Positions 25,545 through 38,979 of a DNA stretch of 64,000 nucleotides are shown one piece after another; position 1 is the stretch's first letter, and every line of letters begins with the position of its first letter. The stretch spans positions 1 through 64,000 of the forward strand of contig NZ_JABBND010000022.1 of NCBI RefSeq assembly GCF_012933465.1. The letters run 5' to 3'. A model generated the notes under the pieces. That model was not told the DNA's origin. It did no database searches and worked only from the letters and a program-made list of their open reading frames with translations. The stretch is from Actinomycetospora sp. TBRC 11914. GTDB taxonomy: Bacteria > Actinomycetota > Actinomycetes > Mycobacteriales > Pseudonocardiaceae. The position numbers and the translations under genes are program-made.

Positions 25545-26390
25545 CTAGTCGAACAGGTCGGGGTCCGTGCGCACGATCTCGTCCCACAGCGGCTGGAAGG
25601 AGAACCAGCCGGCGTAGGCGTTGCCGGTCTGCTCCGCGGTGAACTTGGCGTTGGCGTGGTCGATCTGCGTCGGCGTCCCGGCGGCCTCCGCGAGCAGCTG
25701 CGCCTGGCAGTTGCGCTCGGTGTTGATGAACCACCACGCCGCCTCGGCCACCGTGTCGCCCACGGAGAAGATGCCGTGGTTCTGGTGGAAGACCATCTTG
25801 CGGCCGGTCAGCCCCGTGGCCAGCGCCCGCCCGACCTCGGGGTCGAGCACCACGGCACCGCGACCCTCGGTGACGACACCGTGGTTCTCGTAGAGCGCGC
25901 AGGCGTCCTGGGTGATGGGGTCGAGCGGGCGGGCGAGCGACGACCACGCCTTGCCGTAGACCGAGTGGGCGTGGGCGGCGGCGACCACGTCGGGGTGCGC
26001 GTGGTGCACCGCGGAGTGGATGACGAAGCCGGCCTGGTTGACCGGCCTGTTCCCGTGCACGACGTTGCCGTCGTGGTCGACCGCGATGAGGTCGGAGACC
26101 CGGATGTGCCGGAAGCTCATCCCGAACGGGTTGACCCAGAACATGTGCGGGTCCTCGGGGTCGCGCACCGTGATGTGGCCGGCGATGCCCTCCCCGAACC
26201 CGAACTTCCCGAAGATCCGGAACGCGCCGGCGAGCTGCTGCTTGCGGTGCAGGCGTTCCTCGGCGCTCGTCGCGAAGGTCGGCGGCTGCGGCATGACGAT
26301 GCCCTCCTGGGAGGGACGGTAGCCGGACATCGCCTCGGACCGGGACTCCTGCGTGGGTGCGACCATGTCCTCGACGGTGCGCCGCACCAC
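25545..26390 (-). CDS. Class II aldolase/adducin-family protein
   Basis: The 281-residue protein has the class II aldolase fold signatures: GFGEGIAGHITVRDPED, FWVNPFGMSFRHI, the zinc histidines in AAAHAHSVYGKAWSS and a third in HQNHGIFSVGDTVAEA. Family enzymes include fuculose-phosphate aldolase and 3-oxo-tetronate decarboxylases; here the active-site acid is not obvious, so the reaction is open. The start is unclear: GTG 26390, ATG 26366 and later ATGs are all possible and none has a good ribosome-binding site. It diverges from the LLM pair at 26445. Confidence 0.82.
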   Translation of the reverse strand: MVRRTVEDMVAPTQESRSEAMSGYRPSQEGIVMPQPPTFATSAEERLHRKQQLAGAFRIFGKFGFGEGIAGHITVRDPEDPHMFWVNPFGMSFRHIRVSDLIAVDHDGNVVHGNRPVNQAGFVIHSAVHHAHPDVVAAAHAHSVYGKAWSSLARPLDPITQDACALYENHGVVTEGRGAVVLDPEVGRALATGLTGRKMVFHQNHGIFSVGDTVAEAAWWFINTERNCQAQLLAEAAGTPTQIDHANAKFTAEQTGNAYAGWFSFQPLWDEIVRTDPDLFD

Positions 26391-26444
26391 ACGAGCAGGT
26401 CAAGGGGTCGGCACCGTCGCGGGCCCCGGAGGATGATCGAGGCC

Positions 26445-27506
26445 ATGCCCGCACCCGGCGTCCCGCTCGAGAAGCTCGGCTTCCTCACCATCGGCACGTT
26501 CGACGGGGACGACCCGCGGCCCGGCCACGAGCACCTGCTCGCGGAGATCGAGCTGGCCGAAGGGCTCGGGTTCGACAGCGTGTGGCTGCGCCACCGCCAC
26601 CTCCAGTACGGCGTCTCGTCGCCGGTGACGCTGCTCGCGGCGGCCTCGCAGCGCACCTCGCGGATCGAGTTCGGAACCGCCGTGACCCCGCTGGGCTGGG
26701 AGAACCCGCTGCGCTACGCCGAGGACCTCGGCACCCTCGACGTCCTGTCCGGCGGGCGGATGAACCCCGGCATCAGCGTCGGCCCGCCGATGCGGTGGGA
26801 CGACGTCAAGGACGCGCTCTACCCCGACACCGCCGACGTCGAGGACTTCTCCTACGAGCGCGTCGCCCGGCTGCACCGCCTGCTGCGCGGCGAGCCCGCC
26901 AGCACGTTCTCGGGCAGGGCGGGGATCGAGGAGTTCTCCGACCACGTCCAGCCGCACTCCCCCGGGCTCGCCGACCGCCTCTGGTACGGCGCGGCGAGCG
27001 AGGACTCGGCCCGCCGGGCCGGCGAGCACGGGCTCAACCTCCTGACGTCGAGCGTGGTGCGGGTCGCGCCGGACGAGGACCCGGACTTCGCCGCCATCCA
27101 GGCCCGCTCGATCCGCGCGTTCCGCGGCGCGCACCCGGCCGGGGAGGCCGCGCGGGTCTCGCAGGGCCTGGTCGTCATCCCCACCGACACCGCGACCGCC
27201 GAGCAGCGCGCGAAGTACGAGGCCTACGTCGAGGCCCGGAACCCGCGGACCGCCGAGCCGCAGGGCCCGGGCCGGCTGCTGTTCGCCCGGGACGTCCTGG
27301 GGACCTCCGACGAGATCGCCGAGGCGCTGTACGCGCACGCCGGGTTCCGGGAGTCCCGCGAGTGCGTGTTCGCGCTGCCGTTCTCGTTCGCCCACGACGA
27401 CTACGTCCAGATCCTCACCGACATGGCGACGAAGCTGGGTCCGGCGCTGGGATGGCGCGGGGCGAGCGGAGCGACGGGAGACGGAACCGCGCCGGCGGGG
27501 GCATGA
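26445..27506 (+). CDS. LLM-class oxidoreductase, tandem copy 1
   Basis: The 353-residue luciferase-like protein reads PLEKLGFLTIGTFDGDDPRPG, LGFDSVWLRHRHLQYG, RTSRIEFGTAVTPLGWENPLRYAEDLGTLDVLSGGRMNPGIS and SPGLADRLWYGAASEDSARRAGEHGLNLL. It is strongly similar over its full length to the next gene. FMN or F420 dependence is inferred from the family. ATG 26445 was chosen to match the start of the paralogue; GGAGG lies 12 bp upstream, and ATG 26433 is an alternative. The 3' end contains a 20-bp repeat shared with 11776-11795. Confidence 0.83.
   Translation: MPAPGVPLEKLGFLTIGTFDGDDPRPGHEHLLAEIELAEGLGFDSVWLRHRHLQYGVSSPVTLLAAASQRTSRIEFGTAVTPLGWENPLRYAEDLGTLDVLSGGRMNPGISVGPPMRWDDVKDALYPDTADVEDFSYERVARLHRLLRGEPASTFSGRAGIEEFSDHVQPHSPGLADRLWYGAASEDSARRAGEHGLNLLTSSVVRVAPDEDPDFAAIQARSIRAFRGAHPAGEAARVSQGLVVIPTDTATAEQRAKYEAYVEARNPRTAEPQGPGRLLFARDVLGTSDEIAEALYAHAGFRESRECVFALPFSFAHDDYVQILTDMATKLGPALGWRGASGATGDGTAPAGA
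27459..27478 (+). repeat. 20-bp repeat, copy B
   Basis: GGGGCGAGCGGAGCGACGGG inside the 3' end of the LLM gene, one base different from 11776-11795. It encodes part of the extra C-terminal tail that the tandem paralogue lacks. Confidence 0.65.
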
Positions 27507-27513
27507 TCGGCGC

Positions 27514-28575
27514 ATGCCACCTCCCGGTGTGCCCCTGGAACGGCAGGGGTTCCTGACCCTCGGCACCTACGACGGGGCCGACCCCGCACCCGGCCACGAG
27601 TACCTGCTCCGCGAGATCGTGCTGGGCGAGGAGCTCGGGTTCGACTCGGTGTGGCTGCGCCACCGCCACTTCCAGTCGGGCATCTCCTCGCCGGTGACGA
27701 TGCTGGCGGCAGCCTCGCAGCGCACCTCCCGGATCGAGTTCGGCACCGCGGTGACCCCGCTGGGCTGGGAGAACCCGCTCCGGTACGCCGAGGACCTCGG
27801 CACCCTCGACATCCTCTCCGGCGGCCGCATGAACCCGGGGATCTCGGTCGGGCCGCCGATCCACTGGGAGGACGTCAAGGGCGGGCTCTACCCGGACACG
27901 GCCGACGTCGAGGACCTCTCCTACGCGCGGGTGGAGCGCCTCCTGCGCATCCTGCGCGGGGAGCCGGCGAGCACCTTCTCCGGCGTCGACGGCATCGAGA
28001 GCTTCTCCGACTGGGTCCAGCCGCACTCCCCCGGGCTCGCCGACCGTGTCTGGTACGGCGGCGGCAGCCGTCGCTCGGTGCGCTGGGCCGGCGAGCAGGG
28101 CCTCGCGATGCTCACCAGCAACGTCATCCAGTCCGAGGGCCACGACCTCGGCGACGACGCCGCCCCGGTCTTCCAGGAGATCCAGCGCGAGCAGATCGCG
28201 CTGTTCCGGTCGGTGCACCCGCTGGGCGACGCGGCCCGGGTGTCGCAGGGCCTCGTCGTGATCCCCACCGACTCCGCCACCGCCGACCAGAAGGCGCGCT
28301 ACGCGGCCTACGTCGAGCACCGCACCCCGCGGACGGCCGTCGCCCACGGGCCGCGGCAGATGCTCTACGCCCGCGACCTCCTGGGGACCTCCGACCAGAT
28401 CGCGGAGGCCCTGTACGCGAACGCGGCGTTCCGCGAGGTGCGCGAGGTGGTGTGGGCACTCCCGTTCACCTTCGAGCACGACGACTACGTGCAGATCCTC
28501 ACCGACATGGCGACGAAGCTCGGGCCGGCGCTCGGGTGGAGTCCGCGGACGGCTCCGGTCGAGGCCGCCCGATGA
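27514..28575 (+). CDS. LLM-class oxidoreductase, tandem copy 2
   Basis: This 353-residue paralogue of the preceding gene starts 7 bp after it. Shared blocks include FGTAVTPLGWENPLRYAEDLG, LSGGRMNPGISVGPP, ARVSQGLVVIPTD and HDDYVQILTDMATKLGPALGW. The two differ mainly around residues 185-215. They may be two subunits or two enzymes with different substrates. The stop overlaps the start of the crotonase gene (ATGA), so the three genes form one operon. Confidence 0.84.
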   Translation: MPPPGVPLERQGFLTLGTYDGADPAPGHEYLLREIVLGEELGFDSVWLRHRHFQSGISSPVTMLAAASQRTSRIEFGTAVTPLGWENPLRYAEDLGTLDILSGGRMNPGISVGPPIHWEDVKGGLYPDTADVEDLSYARVERLLRILRGEPASTFSGVDGIESFSDWVQPHSPGLADRVWYGGGSRRSVRWAGEQGLAMLTSNVIQSEGHDLGDDAAPVFQEIQREQIALFRSVHPLGDAARVSQGLVVIPTDSATADQKARYAAYVEHRTPRTAVAHGPRQMLYARDLLGTSDQIAEALYANAAFREVREVVWALPFTFEHDDYVQILTDMATKLGPALGWSPRTAPVEAAR

Positions 28576-29335
28576 CCGTCCACGTGGCGCGCGACGGCGT
28601 CGTCACCACCGTCACCCTCGACCGCCCGGAGCGCCGCAACGCCGTCGACGGGCCGACCGCGCAGGCCCTCGCCGACGCCTTCCGCGCCTTCGACGCCGAC
28701 GACGAGGCCGCGGTGGCGGTCCTGCACGGGGCCGGCGGGGTCTTCTGCGCGGGTGCCGACCTCACCGCGCTCGCCACGGAGCGCCGCAACCGCACCGAGC
28801 CCGACGGCGACGGCCCGATGGGCCCGACGCGGATGCGGCTGTCCAAGCCGGTGATCGCCGCGGTCGCCGGGCACGCGGTGGCCGGCGGGCTGGAGCTCGC
28901 GTGCTGGTGCGACCTGCGGGTGGCCGACGAGACCGCCGTGTTCGGCGTGTTCTGCCGCCGGTGGGGCGTGCCGCTGATCGACGGCGGGACGGTGCGGCTG
29001 CCGGCGCTGATCGGGCGGAGCCGCGCCATGGACCTCGTCCTCACCGGACGCCCGGTCGACGCGGCCGAGGCGCTCGGGATGGGTCTGGCCAACCGGGTGG
29101 TGCCGGCCGGGGAGGCGCTCGCCGCCGCGCAGGCCCTGGCCCGCGAGCTGGCGGCGTTCCCCCAGGTCTGCCTGCGGTCCGACCGGGCCTCGGTGCTCGA
29201 CGCCGAGGGGCTCGACGAGCCCGCGGCCCTCGCCGCGGAGTTCGCGCACGGCCGGGCGGCGCTGGCCGCCGAGGCGCAGGCCGGCGCCGCCCGGTTCGCC
29301 GCCGGGGCGGGCCGGGGTGGTCGCTTCGAGGGGGC

Positions 29336-29339
<4 letters not shown>
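28572..29339 (+). CDS. Enoyl-CoA hydratase/isomerase (crotonase family)
   Basis: The 255-residue crotonase has the oxyanion-hole segments [14 protein letters not shown] and [24 protein letters not shown], and the acid/base region [25 protein letters not shown]. Later it reads [21 protein letters not shown]. Of the hydratase glutamate pair, the expected positions here show Asp (PLIDGG), so a hydratase, isomerase or hydrolase activity is possible. It is coupled by a 4-bp overlap to the LLM pair. Its stop overlaps the convergent dnaE stop. Confidence 0.85.
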
Positions 29340-32881
<3,542 letters not shown>

Positions 32882-33089
32882 GCCAGGGACCTCCCCGCAG
32901 GACGGCATCGGGACGCGGGCCACGCTACCTCTCGGGTCCGACAGCCTCGCCGCGCGCCGGGGCGGTGATCCGTCGGTGCTGCTCACCGCGCCGGGACGGC
33001 GTGTCGGTACCTCAACCGTGCTCGAGGCCGTCGCACCGGCCGCACGGACAGCACACCGAGCCGTCGCTCGATCCACCCCACCGTGTCCT

Positions 33090-33107
33090 CCCACCGTCGT
33101 CGGTGGG
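33090..33107 (-). terminator. Candidate terminator hairpin downstream of dapA
   Basis: CCCACCG-TCGT-CGGTGGG forms a perfect 7-bp GC-rich stem with a 4-nt loop, 37 bp past the dapA stop and about 200 bp before dnaE. There is no T-run, as is common in GC-rich actinobacteria. Confidence 0.45.
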
Positions 33108-33144
33108 CGGAGGGTGACAGGGGGGTCCGAGGGTCCCGGCCGGG

Positions 33145-33987
33145 CTACAGGACGCCGGCGCCCTGCAGCGCGGCCCGCACGACCTCGCGCTCGGCGTCGT
33201 CGACCTCGACCAGCGGCAGGCGCAGCCCCCCCACGGGACGGCCGACGAGCGCGAGCGCCGCCTTGACCGGGATGGGGTTGGTGGTGACGCCCATCGCGTC
33301 GAACACCGGCTTGAGCGAGGCCTCGATCTCGGCCCGGTTCTCCGGCTCGTCGACCATCCGGCGCATCTGCGGACCCACGACGTGGCTCGCGACGAGGATC
33401 CCGCCGCACCCGCCCATGTCGAGGACGGCGGCGAAGAGGTCGTCGTTGCCGGCGTAGATCCCGAGACCGTCGACCGGGGCGAGGTTCGCGTTGTTGGCCT
33501 GCTTGACGTAGTCGACCCGCTCGATCTGCGCGAGCTCGGCCAGCTGGTCGTTGGGCAGGTCCAGCGACACCCGCGAAGGGATGTTGTAGAGCACGATCGG
33601 CTTGTCGGTGGCCCGGCTGATCTCGGTGTAGTGCGCGTGGACCCCGCGGCGGTTCGGCCGGTTGTAGTACGGGGTCACCGAGAGGATCGCGTCCGCGCCC
33701 GCCGCGGTGGCGCGCTCGGTCATCTCGACGGCGTGGCGGGTGTCGTTCGAGCCGGTGGAGGCGACGATCGTGGTGCCGGCCGGACGCTCCGCGCAGGCCA
33801 GCTCGACGAGGCGCAGGTGCTCCTCGGTGGACAGGGTCGGCGACTCCCCCGTCGTCCCGCACACGACGATCCCGTCGGACCCGTGGGTGCACAGGTACCC
33901 CATGAGGTCGACGAAGGCCTTCTCGTCGACGGCCCCGCGGTCGTCGAAGGGGGTGACGATGGCGGTGAGGACGGTTCCGAGCGACAC
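33145..33987 (-). CDS. dapA: 4-hydroxy-tetrahydrodipicolinate synthase
   Basis: DapA condenses pyruvate and aspartate semialdehyde, the first step to diaminopimelate and lysine, and so supplies the peptidoglycan cross-linking residue. The 280-residue TIM barrel has [46 protein letters not shown] (catalytic tyrosine region) and the Schiff-base lysine in DYVKQANN. The GTG start at 33987 is chosen because the family sequence [13 protein letters not shown] follows directly. It is upstream of dnaE on the same strand and downstream of a 3 x 74 bp repeat array. Confidence 0.92.
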   Translation of the reverse strand: MSLGTVLTAIVTPFDDRGAVDEKAFVDLMGYLCTHGSDGIVVCGTTGESPTLSTEEHLRLVELACAERPAGTTIVASTGSNDTRHAVEMTERATAAGADAILSVTPYYNRPNRRGVHAHYTEISRATDKPIVLYNIPSRVSLDLPNDQLAELAQIERVDYVKQANNANLAPVDGLGIYAGNDDLFAAVLDMGGCGGILVASHVVGPQMRRMVDEPENRAEIEASLKPVFDAMGVTTNPIPVKAALALVGRPVGGLRLPLVEVDDAEREVVRAALQGAGVL

Positions 33988-34066
33988 CCGGACAGGTTGC
34001 CCTGTCGGGGCCCGGTGCGTCGAGACCACCCCCGGCCACGAGGCGCGCGTCGTCGGCCAGGGACCG

Positions 34067-34288
34067 GCCACGAGCGAACGGCGCCGTCCCCGCACCGGGT
34101 GCCAGGAATGCGCCATTGCCTGCCGGGCCGGGGGCGCCCCGCCACGAGCGAGCGGCGCCGTCCCCGCACCGGGTGCCAGGAATGCGCCATTGCCTGCCGG
34201 GCCGGGGGCGCCCCGCCACGAGCGAGCGGCGCCGTCCTCGCACCGGATGCCAGCAATGCGCCATTGCTTGCCGGCCGGCAGGGGCGCC
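34067..34288. repeat. 3 x 74-bp tandem repeat upstream of dapA
   Basis: Three direct units start at 34067, 34141 and 34215. The first two are almost identical; the third has several changes. Each unit contains AATGCGCCATT, a small dyad (AATG-CGC-CATT). In unit 3 two changes extend it to AGCAATG-CGC-CATTGCT, a perfect 7-bp stem, while units 1 and 2 can pair with one bulged G. The array fills nearly the whole 304-bp gap (33988-34291) between the cupin stop and the dapA start. No gene is apparent in it. Confidence 0.9.
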
Positions 34289-34291
34289 GCC

Positions 34292-34675
34292 TCAGCGGGC
34301 CTCGGCGTCGGGGCCGTCGACGTTCACGGTGGGCGGGCCGTCGCCGGCGCGCGCGATCACGGCGGTGGACCGGTCCGCGCCCGGGTTGGACTCGCGGTGG
34401 ACCGTTCGGGCCGGCACGTGGATGAACTCGCCCCGGCCCGCGTCGGCCACCTCCGCCCCGCCGGCGCCGAACTCCAGCCGCATCGTGCCCTCGACGACGT
34501 ACAGGCTGGTCTCGTGGTCGCCGTGGTGGTGCCAGCCCGACGTCGCGCCGGGCTCGGTGTGCACCAGGCCCGCCCACAGGGACGGCGCCTCGAAGGCGAC
34601 CTGCCGGTGCATGCCCGGGGTGGGGTCGCCGTCGACCAGGTCGTCCTCCCGGACGACGCGCACGGGTTCGCTCAT
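34292..34675 (-). CDS. Small cupin-domain protein
   Basis: The 127-residue protein has both cupin motifs: GWHHHGDHETSLYVVEGTMRLEFG (metal histidines HHH, H and E) and GEFIHVPARTVHRESNPG (second-motif H). It is a single-domain cupin, possibly a metal-dependent dioxygenase, isomerase or sensor; the substrate is unknown. ATG 34675 has no clear ribosome-binding site and lies only 10 bp from the base of the mdh terminator-like hairpin, so a leaderless mRNA is possible. Confidence 0.85.
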   Translation of the reverse strand: MSEPVRVVREDDLVDGDPTPGMHRQVAFEAPSLWAGLVHTEPGATSGWHHHGDHETSLYVVEGTMRLEFGAGGAEVADAGRGEFIHVPARTVHRESNPGADRSTAVIARAGDGPPTVNVDGPDAEAR

Positions 34676-34685
34676 GCGGACAAGT

Positions 34686-34725
34686 GTGCGTGCGTTCCCG
34701 TGTCATGGCACGGGAACGCACGCAC
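34686..34725 (-). terminator. Perfect 17-bp hairpin after mdh
   Basis: Arms 34686-34702 and 34709-34725 are perfect complements (GTGCGTGCGTTCCCGTG and its reverse complement) around the 6-nt loop TCATGG. It begins 6 bp after the mdh stop codon on the minus strand. It has no U-tract, but the stem length and position make an intrinsic terminator the likely role. Confidence 0.75.
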
Positions 34726-34731
34726 GAGTCG

Positions 34732-35829
<1,098 letters not shown>

Positions 35830-37101
35830 TCAGTCGCCGACGACGAGCACGCTGCGCCGCTGCCCGATGTACCGGAACATCAGCGCGAGCGAGACCATGA
35901 TCCGGTTCCGGTTGCCCAGGAGCGCCAGGATGTGGACGAACATCCACGTCAGCCAGGCCAGGGTGCCGGTCAGCTTCGGCCCGTGCGCGATCTCGGCGAC
36001 CGCGGAGCGGCGGCCGATCGTCGCCATCGTGCCCTTGTCGAAGTACTTGAACGGCGTGGTCGGCCGGCCCTCGAGCAGCGCCAGGAGGTTCTTCGCAGCG
36101 TGCGCGCCGGTCTGGATCGCCGGCTGGGCGAGCTGCGGCAGCGGGTCGCCGTCGATGACCCCGATGTCGCCGGCGACGAAGACGTCCGGGTGCTCGGGCA
36201 CCCGCAGGTCGTGGCCGGTGACGATGCGCCCGCCGCGGCCCTGCGTGAGCCCCCACTTCTTGACGACGTCGTGCGCCGCGACCCCGGTGGCCCAGATCGT
36301 CATCTGGGCGGGCAGCTCCGAGCCGTCCTTGAGGACCACCCGGTCCTCCTTGACCTCCGCCACGGCGGTGCCCAGGCGCAGCTCGACGCCGCGGGCCCGC
36401 AGCTGCTCGGCCGCGTAGGCGCGCAGCTTGGGGTCGAAGGGGGCGAGGACCTTGTCGGTCATCTCGAGCAGGATGACCTTGACGTGGTCGGGGTCGAGCT
36501 CCGGGTAGCGGCTCGGGAGCATGGCGTTGCGCAGCTCGGCCAGGGTGCCCGCCATCTCGACGCCGGTGGCGCCGGCCCCGACGACGACCACCGAGGCACC
36601 GTCGGTCTCGCCGGTGGCGGAGATGTGGTCGAGGTAGCCCATCATGCGGTCGCGCACCGAGAGGGCCTCGGCGCGGGTGTAGATGGGGTAGGCGTGCTCC
36701 TTGGCCCCGGGGACACCGAAGTAGTTCGTGGTGACGCCGTTGGCCAGGACCAGGTAGTCGTAGGTCATCGCCGGGCCGACGTCGAAGGTCAGCTCCTTCG
36801 CCTCGGGGTCGATCTCGGTGACCACGCCCTTGCGGAAGTTCGCCCAGGTCCGGCCCTTGTCCGACACCGAGGCCACGAAGGAGCGCGCGCCGTAGGTGAT
36901 GTCGCCGGGGTTCAGCGCCCCCGTCGCGACCTGGTAGAGCAGCGGCTGGAACGTCGAGTAGCTGTGGCGGTCGACCAGGGTGACCCGGACGGGCGCCTTG
37001 CGCAGCGACCGCACCGCGGACAGACCCGCGAACCCCGCTCCCACGACGACGACGTGGGGACGGGTTTCCGTCTCCGCCCCCGCGGTTCCCGCGGCACTCA
37101 T
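35830..37101 (-). CDS. NAD(P)/FAD-dependent oxidoreductase, type II NADH dehydrogenase (NDH-2)-like
   Basis: The 423-residue flavoprotein has two dinucleotide sites, VVVVGAGFAGLSAVRSL at residue 17 onward and SVVVVGAGATGVEMAGTLAEL near 165. It also has the NDH-2 landmarks YSTFQPLLYQVATG, IWATGVAAHDVVKKWGL and VFVAGDIGVIDGDPLPQLAQPAIQTG. The C-terminus (FVHILALLGNRNRIMVSLALMFRY) is amphipathic/hydrophobic, as expected for a peripheral membrane enzyme passing electrons from NADH to menaquinone. ATG 37101 has GGGAGGAG upstream. Confidence 0.88.
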   Translation of the reverse strand: MSAAGTAGAETETRPHVVVVGAGFAGLSAVRSLRKAPVRVTLVDRHSYSTFQPLLYQVATGALNPGDITYGARSFVASVSDKGRTWANFRKGVVTEIDPEAKELTFDVGPAMTYDYLVLANGVTTNYFGVPGAKEHAYPIYTRAEALSVRDRMMGYLDHISATGETDGASVVVVGAGATGVEMAGTLAELRNAMLPSRYPELDPDHVKVILLEMTDKVLAPFDPKLRAYAAEQLRARGVELRLGTAVAEVKEDRVVLKDGSELPAQMTIWATGVAAHDVVKKWGLTQGRGGRIVTGHDLRVPEHPDVFVAGDIGVIDGDPLPQLAQPAIQTGAHAAKNLLALLEGRPTTPFKYFDKGTMATIGRRSAVAEIAHGPKLTGTLAWLTWMFVHILALLGNRNRIMVSLALMFRYIGQRRSVLVVGD

Positions 37102-37294
37102 CCGCCTGCTCCTCCCGTGGATGCGCCGACCCGTACGCCCGGTCCGGCCTGGACGGAATCGATCGAGTACGGCCCTGCGTGATTGCCTTGTGCTTACCCT
37201 CGATGGTCCTCCGCCACGCGCTCCCGTGGGGTGTCCGGACGGTGCCGTCCATGTCACGTCGTGTGACTCGTCACCGACCGCGGCACGGTGTGGA

Positions 37295-38047
37295 TCACCC
37301 GGGTACGCGCCCGTCGTCGGGGACCGGACCGACCACGGGCCCGTCCGGGCGCCCCGGGCCCTGCTCGGGTAGCAGCGGCGAGACGGCCAGCCGGGTCCGG
37401 CTCGTGCCGGGCGGCGCGACCTGCACCGCCCGCACCCCCGGCGCGGCCCGGAGCGCGGGGACGGCGGCGGGCGGGACCTGCACCACCGCCGCGACCAGGC
37501 ACGCGCAGCCGGGCCGGCCGAGCGCGGCCGCCTCCGCCCGGGCGACGGCCACCCGGCGGGCGTCCGCGGGCGAGGACGCGCCGTCCGTGCGCGCGGCGTC
37601 CGCGGCGGCCTCCCCTCCGGCCGTCGTGAGGGTGGCGGCCAGCGCGGCCGCCGGAGGTGCCGGCGGGGCCTGGACCTGGCGCAGCGCGGTCTGGACCCGC
37701 GGGAACGGCACGCGCACCACGGCCTGTAGCAGGGTCGTGCGCCCCAGCGCCGCGGCCGCGGCGTCGGCGGTCGACGAGGCGTCGAACTGCACCAGGGCCA
37801 GACGTGGCGACGGGTCGCCCGGCGCCGGGATCCCGAGCGTGCCCGCGAGGTAGGCGTCGACGTCCTGGCCGGCCGTGGGCCCGAGCCGCACCGCGTCGGT
37901 GGACCCGGCGTCGGGCGCGGGCGGGGAGAGCTGGCGGCCCGCGGCCCAGGCGGTGAGGAGCACGACGACGAGCAGCACTGCCACCGCGATCGCGTAGCGC
38001 GGCCAGCGGGGCGGCTCCCGGTCCTCCTCCGGGTCGGGCGTGCTCAG
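37295..38047 (-). CDS. Single-pass membrane protein with probable CTG start, coupled to the rluD-like gene
   Basis: The frame continues from the rluD-like stop for 250 residues and contains no ATG, GTG or TTG before its membrane segment. The only well-placed start is CTG at 38047 (CTG AGC ACG, giving [11 protein letters not shown]), which overlaps the upstream TGA by 4 bp (CTGA), like the GTGA/ATGA junctions elsewhere in the window. After a charged N-terminus comes one membrane segment ([20 protein letters not shown], about 18-37), then an Ala/Pro-rich extracytoplasmic domain with a CAC pair. No family was recognised. Confidence 0.6.
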   Translation of the reverse strand: MSTPDPEEDREPPRWPRYAIAVAVLLVVVLLTAWAAGRQLSPPAPDAGSTDAVRLGPTAGQDVDAYLAGTLGIPAPGDPSPRLALVQFDASSTADAAAAALGRTTLLQAVVRVPFPRVQTALRQVQAPPAPPAAALAATLTTAGGEAAADAARTDGASSPADARRVAVARAEAAALGRPGCACLVAAVVQVPPAAVPALRAAPGVRAVQVAPPGTSRTRLAVSPLLPEQGPGRPDGPVVGPVPDDGRVPG

Positions 38048-38979
38048 GCCGCCGCCCGCAGGACGTCGAGGGCGTGCGCCAGGTCGGGTGGGGGCTCGCT
38101 GGTGAACTCCACCCAGCGGCCGTCGGCGGGGTGGTGCAGCCCGAGCTTGTGGGCGTGCAGCCACTGGCGGGTCAGGCCGAGCCGCTTCGAGAGCGTGGGG
38201 TCGGCGCCGTAGCCGGTGTCGCCGACGCACGGGTGGCGCAGGGCGGAGAAGTGCACCCGGATCTGGTGGGTGCGCCCCGTCTCGAGCTCCACCTCGAGCA
38301 GCGAGGCTGCCGGGAACGCCTCGAGCGTGCGGTAGTGGGTGACCGAGGGCTTGCCGTCGGTCATGACCGCGAAGCGCCACTCGTGGCGGGGGTGCCGGTC
38401 GATGGGGGCGTCGATCGTGCCCTCGCTGGGGTCCGGGTGGCCCTGCACGACGGCGAGGTAGGTCTTGGACACGGTGCGCTCGCGGAAGGCCTCCTTGAGC
38501 ACCGAGTAGGCCCGCTCGGACTTGGCGACGACCATGACGCCCGTGGTCCCGGCGTCGAGCCGGTGGACGATGCCCTGCCGCTCGGCGGCGCCGCTGGTGG
38601 CGATCGAGACGCCGAGCGCGGCGAGCCCGGCCACGACGGTCGGCCCGCTCCAGCCGGGGCTGGGGTGCACGGCGACGCCCACCGGCTTGTCGACCACGAC
38701 GATCTCGTCGTCCTCGTACAGCACGACGAGGCCCTCGACGGCCTCGGCGGTGACGATGTGCTCCGACGGCTCGCGCTCGGGCTCGGGGAGGTCGACCTCG
38801 AGCCAGCTGCCGGCGACGAGCCGGTCGGACTTGCCCGCCGGTGTCCCGTCGAGCCGGACGGCACCGTCCTCGGCGAGCGTGGCGACGACGGTGCGCGACA
38901 GCCCGAGCATGCGGGAGAGGCCGGCGTCGAGACGCATCCCGTCGAGGCCGTCGGGGACGGGCAGGGTCCGCAGGCTCAC
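38044..38979 (-). CDS. rluD: RluA/RluD-family 23S rRNA-type pseudouridine synthase
   Basis: The 311-residue protein has an N-terminal S4 domain ([26 protein letters not shown]) and a pseudouridine synthase domain with [15 protein letters not shown], the catalytic aspartate in [26 protein letters not shown] and [10 protein letters not shown]. RluD modifies helix 69 of 23S rRNA; the exact target here is inferred. The start overlaps the lspA stop (GTGA) and the stop overlaps a putative CTG start. The lspA-rluD pairing is common in bacteria. Confidence 0.9.
   Translation of the reverse strand: MSLRTLPVPDGLDGMRLDAGLSRMLGLSRTVVATLAEDGAVRLDGTPAGKSDRLVAGSWLEVDLPEPEREPSEHIVTAEAVEGLVVLYEDDEIVVVDKPVGVAVHPSPGWSGPTVVAGLAALGVSIATSGAAERQGIVHRLDAGTTGVMVVAKSERAYSVLKEAFRERTVSKTYLAVVQGHPDPSEGTIDAPIDRHPRHEWRFAVMTDGKPSVTHYRTLEAFPAASLLEVELETGRTHQIRVHFSALRHPCVGDTGYGADPTLSKRLGLTRQWLHAHKLGLHHPADGRWVEFTSEPPPDLAHALDVLRAAA

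Noticed and set aside
37388-38046. Pseudogene or frameshift interpretation of the frame after the rluD-like gene
   Set aside because: The frame is open for 250 codons with a proper membrane segment, and the CTGA overlap gives a consistent start, so a CTG-start gene is simpler than a broken gene.
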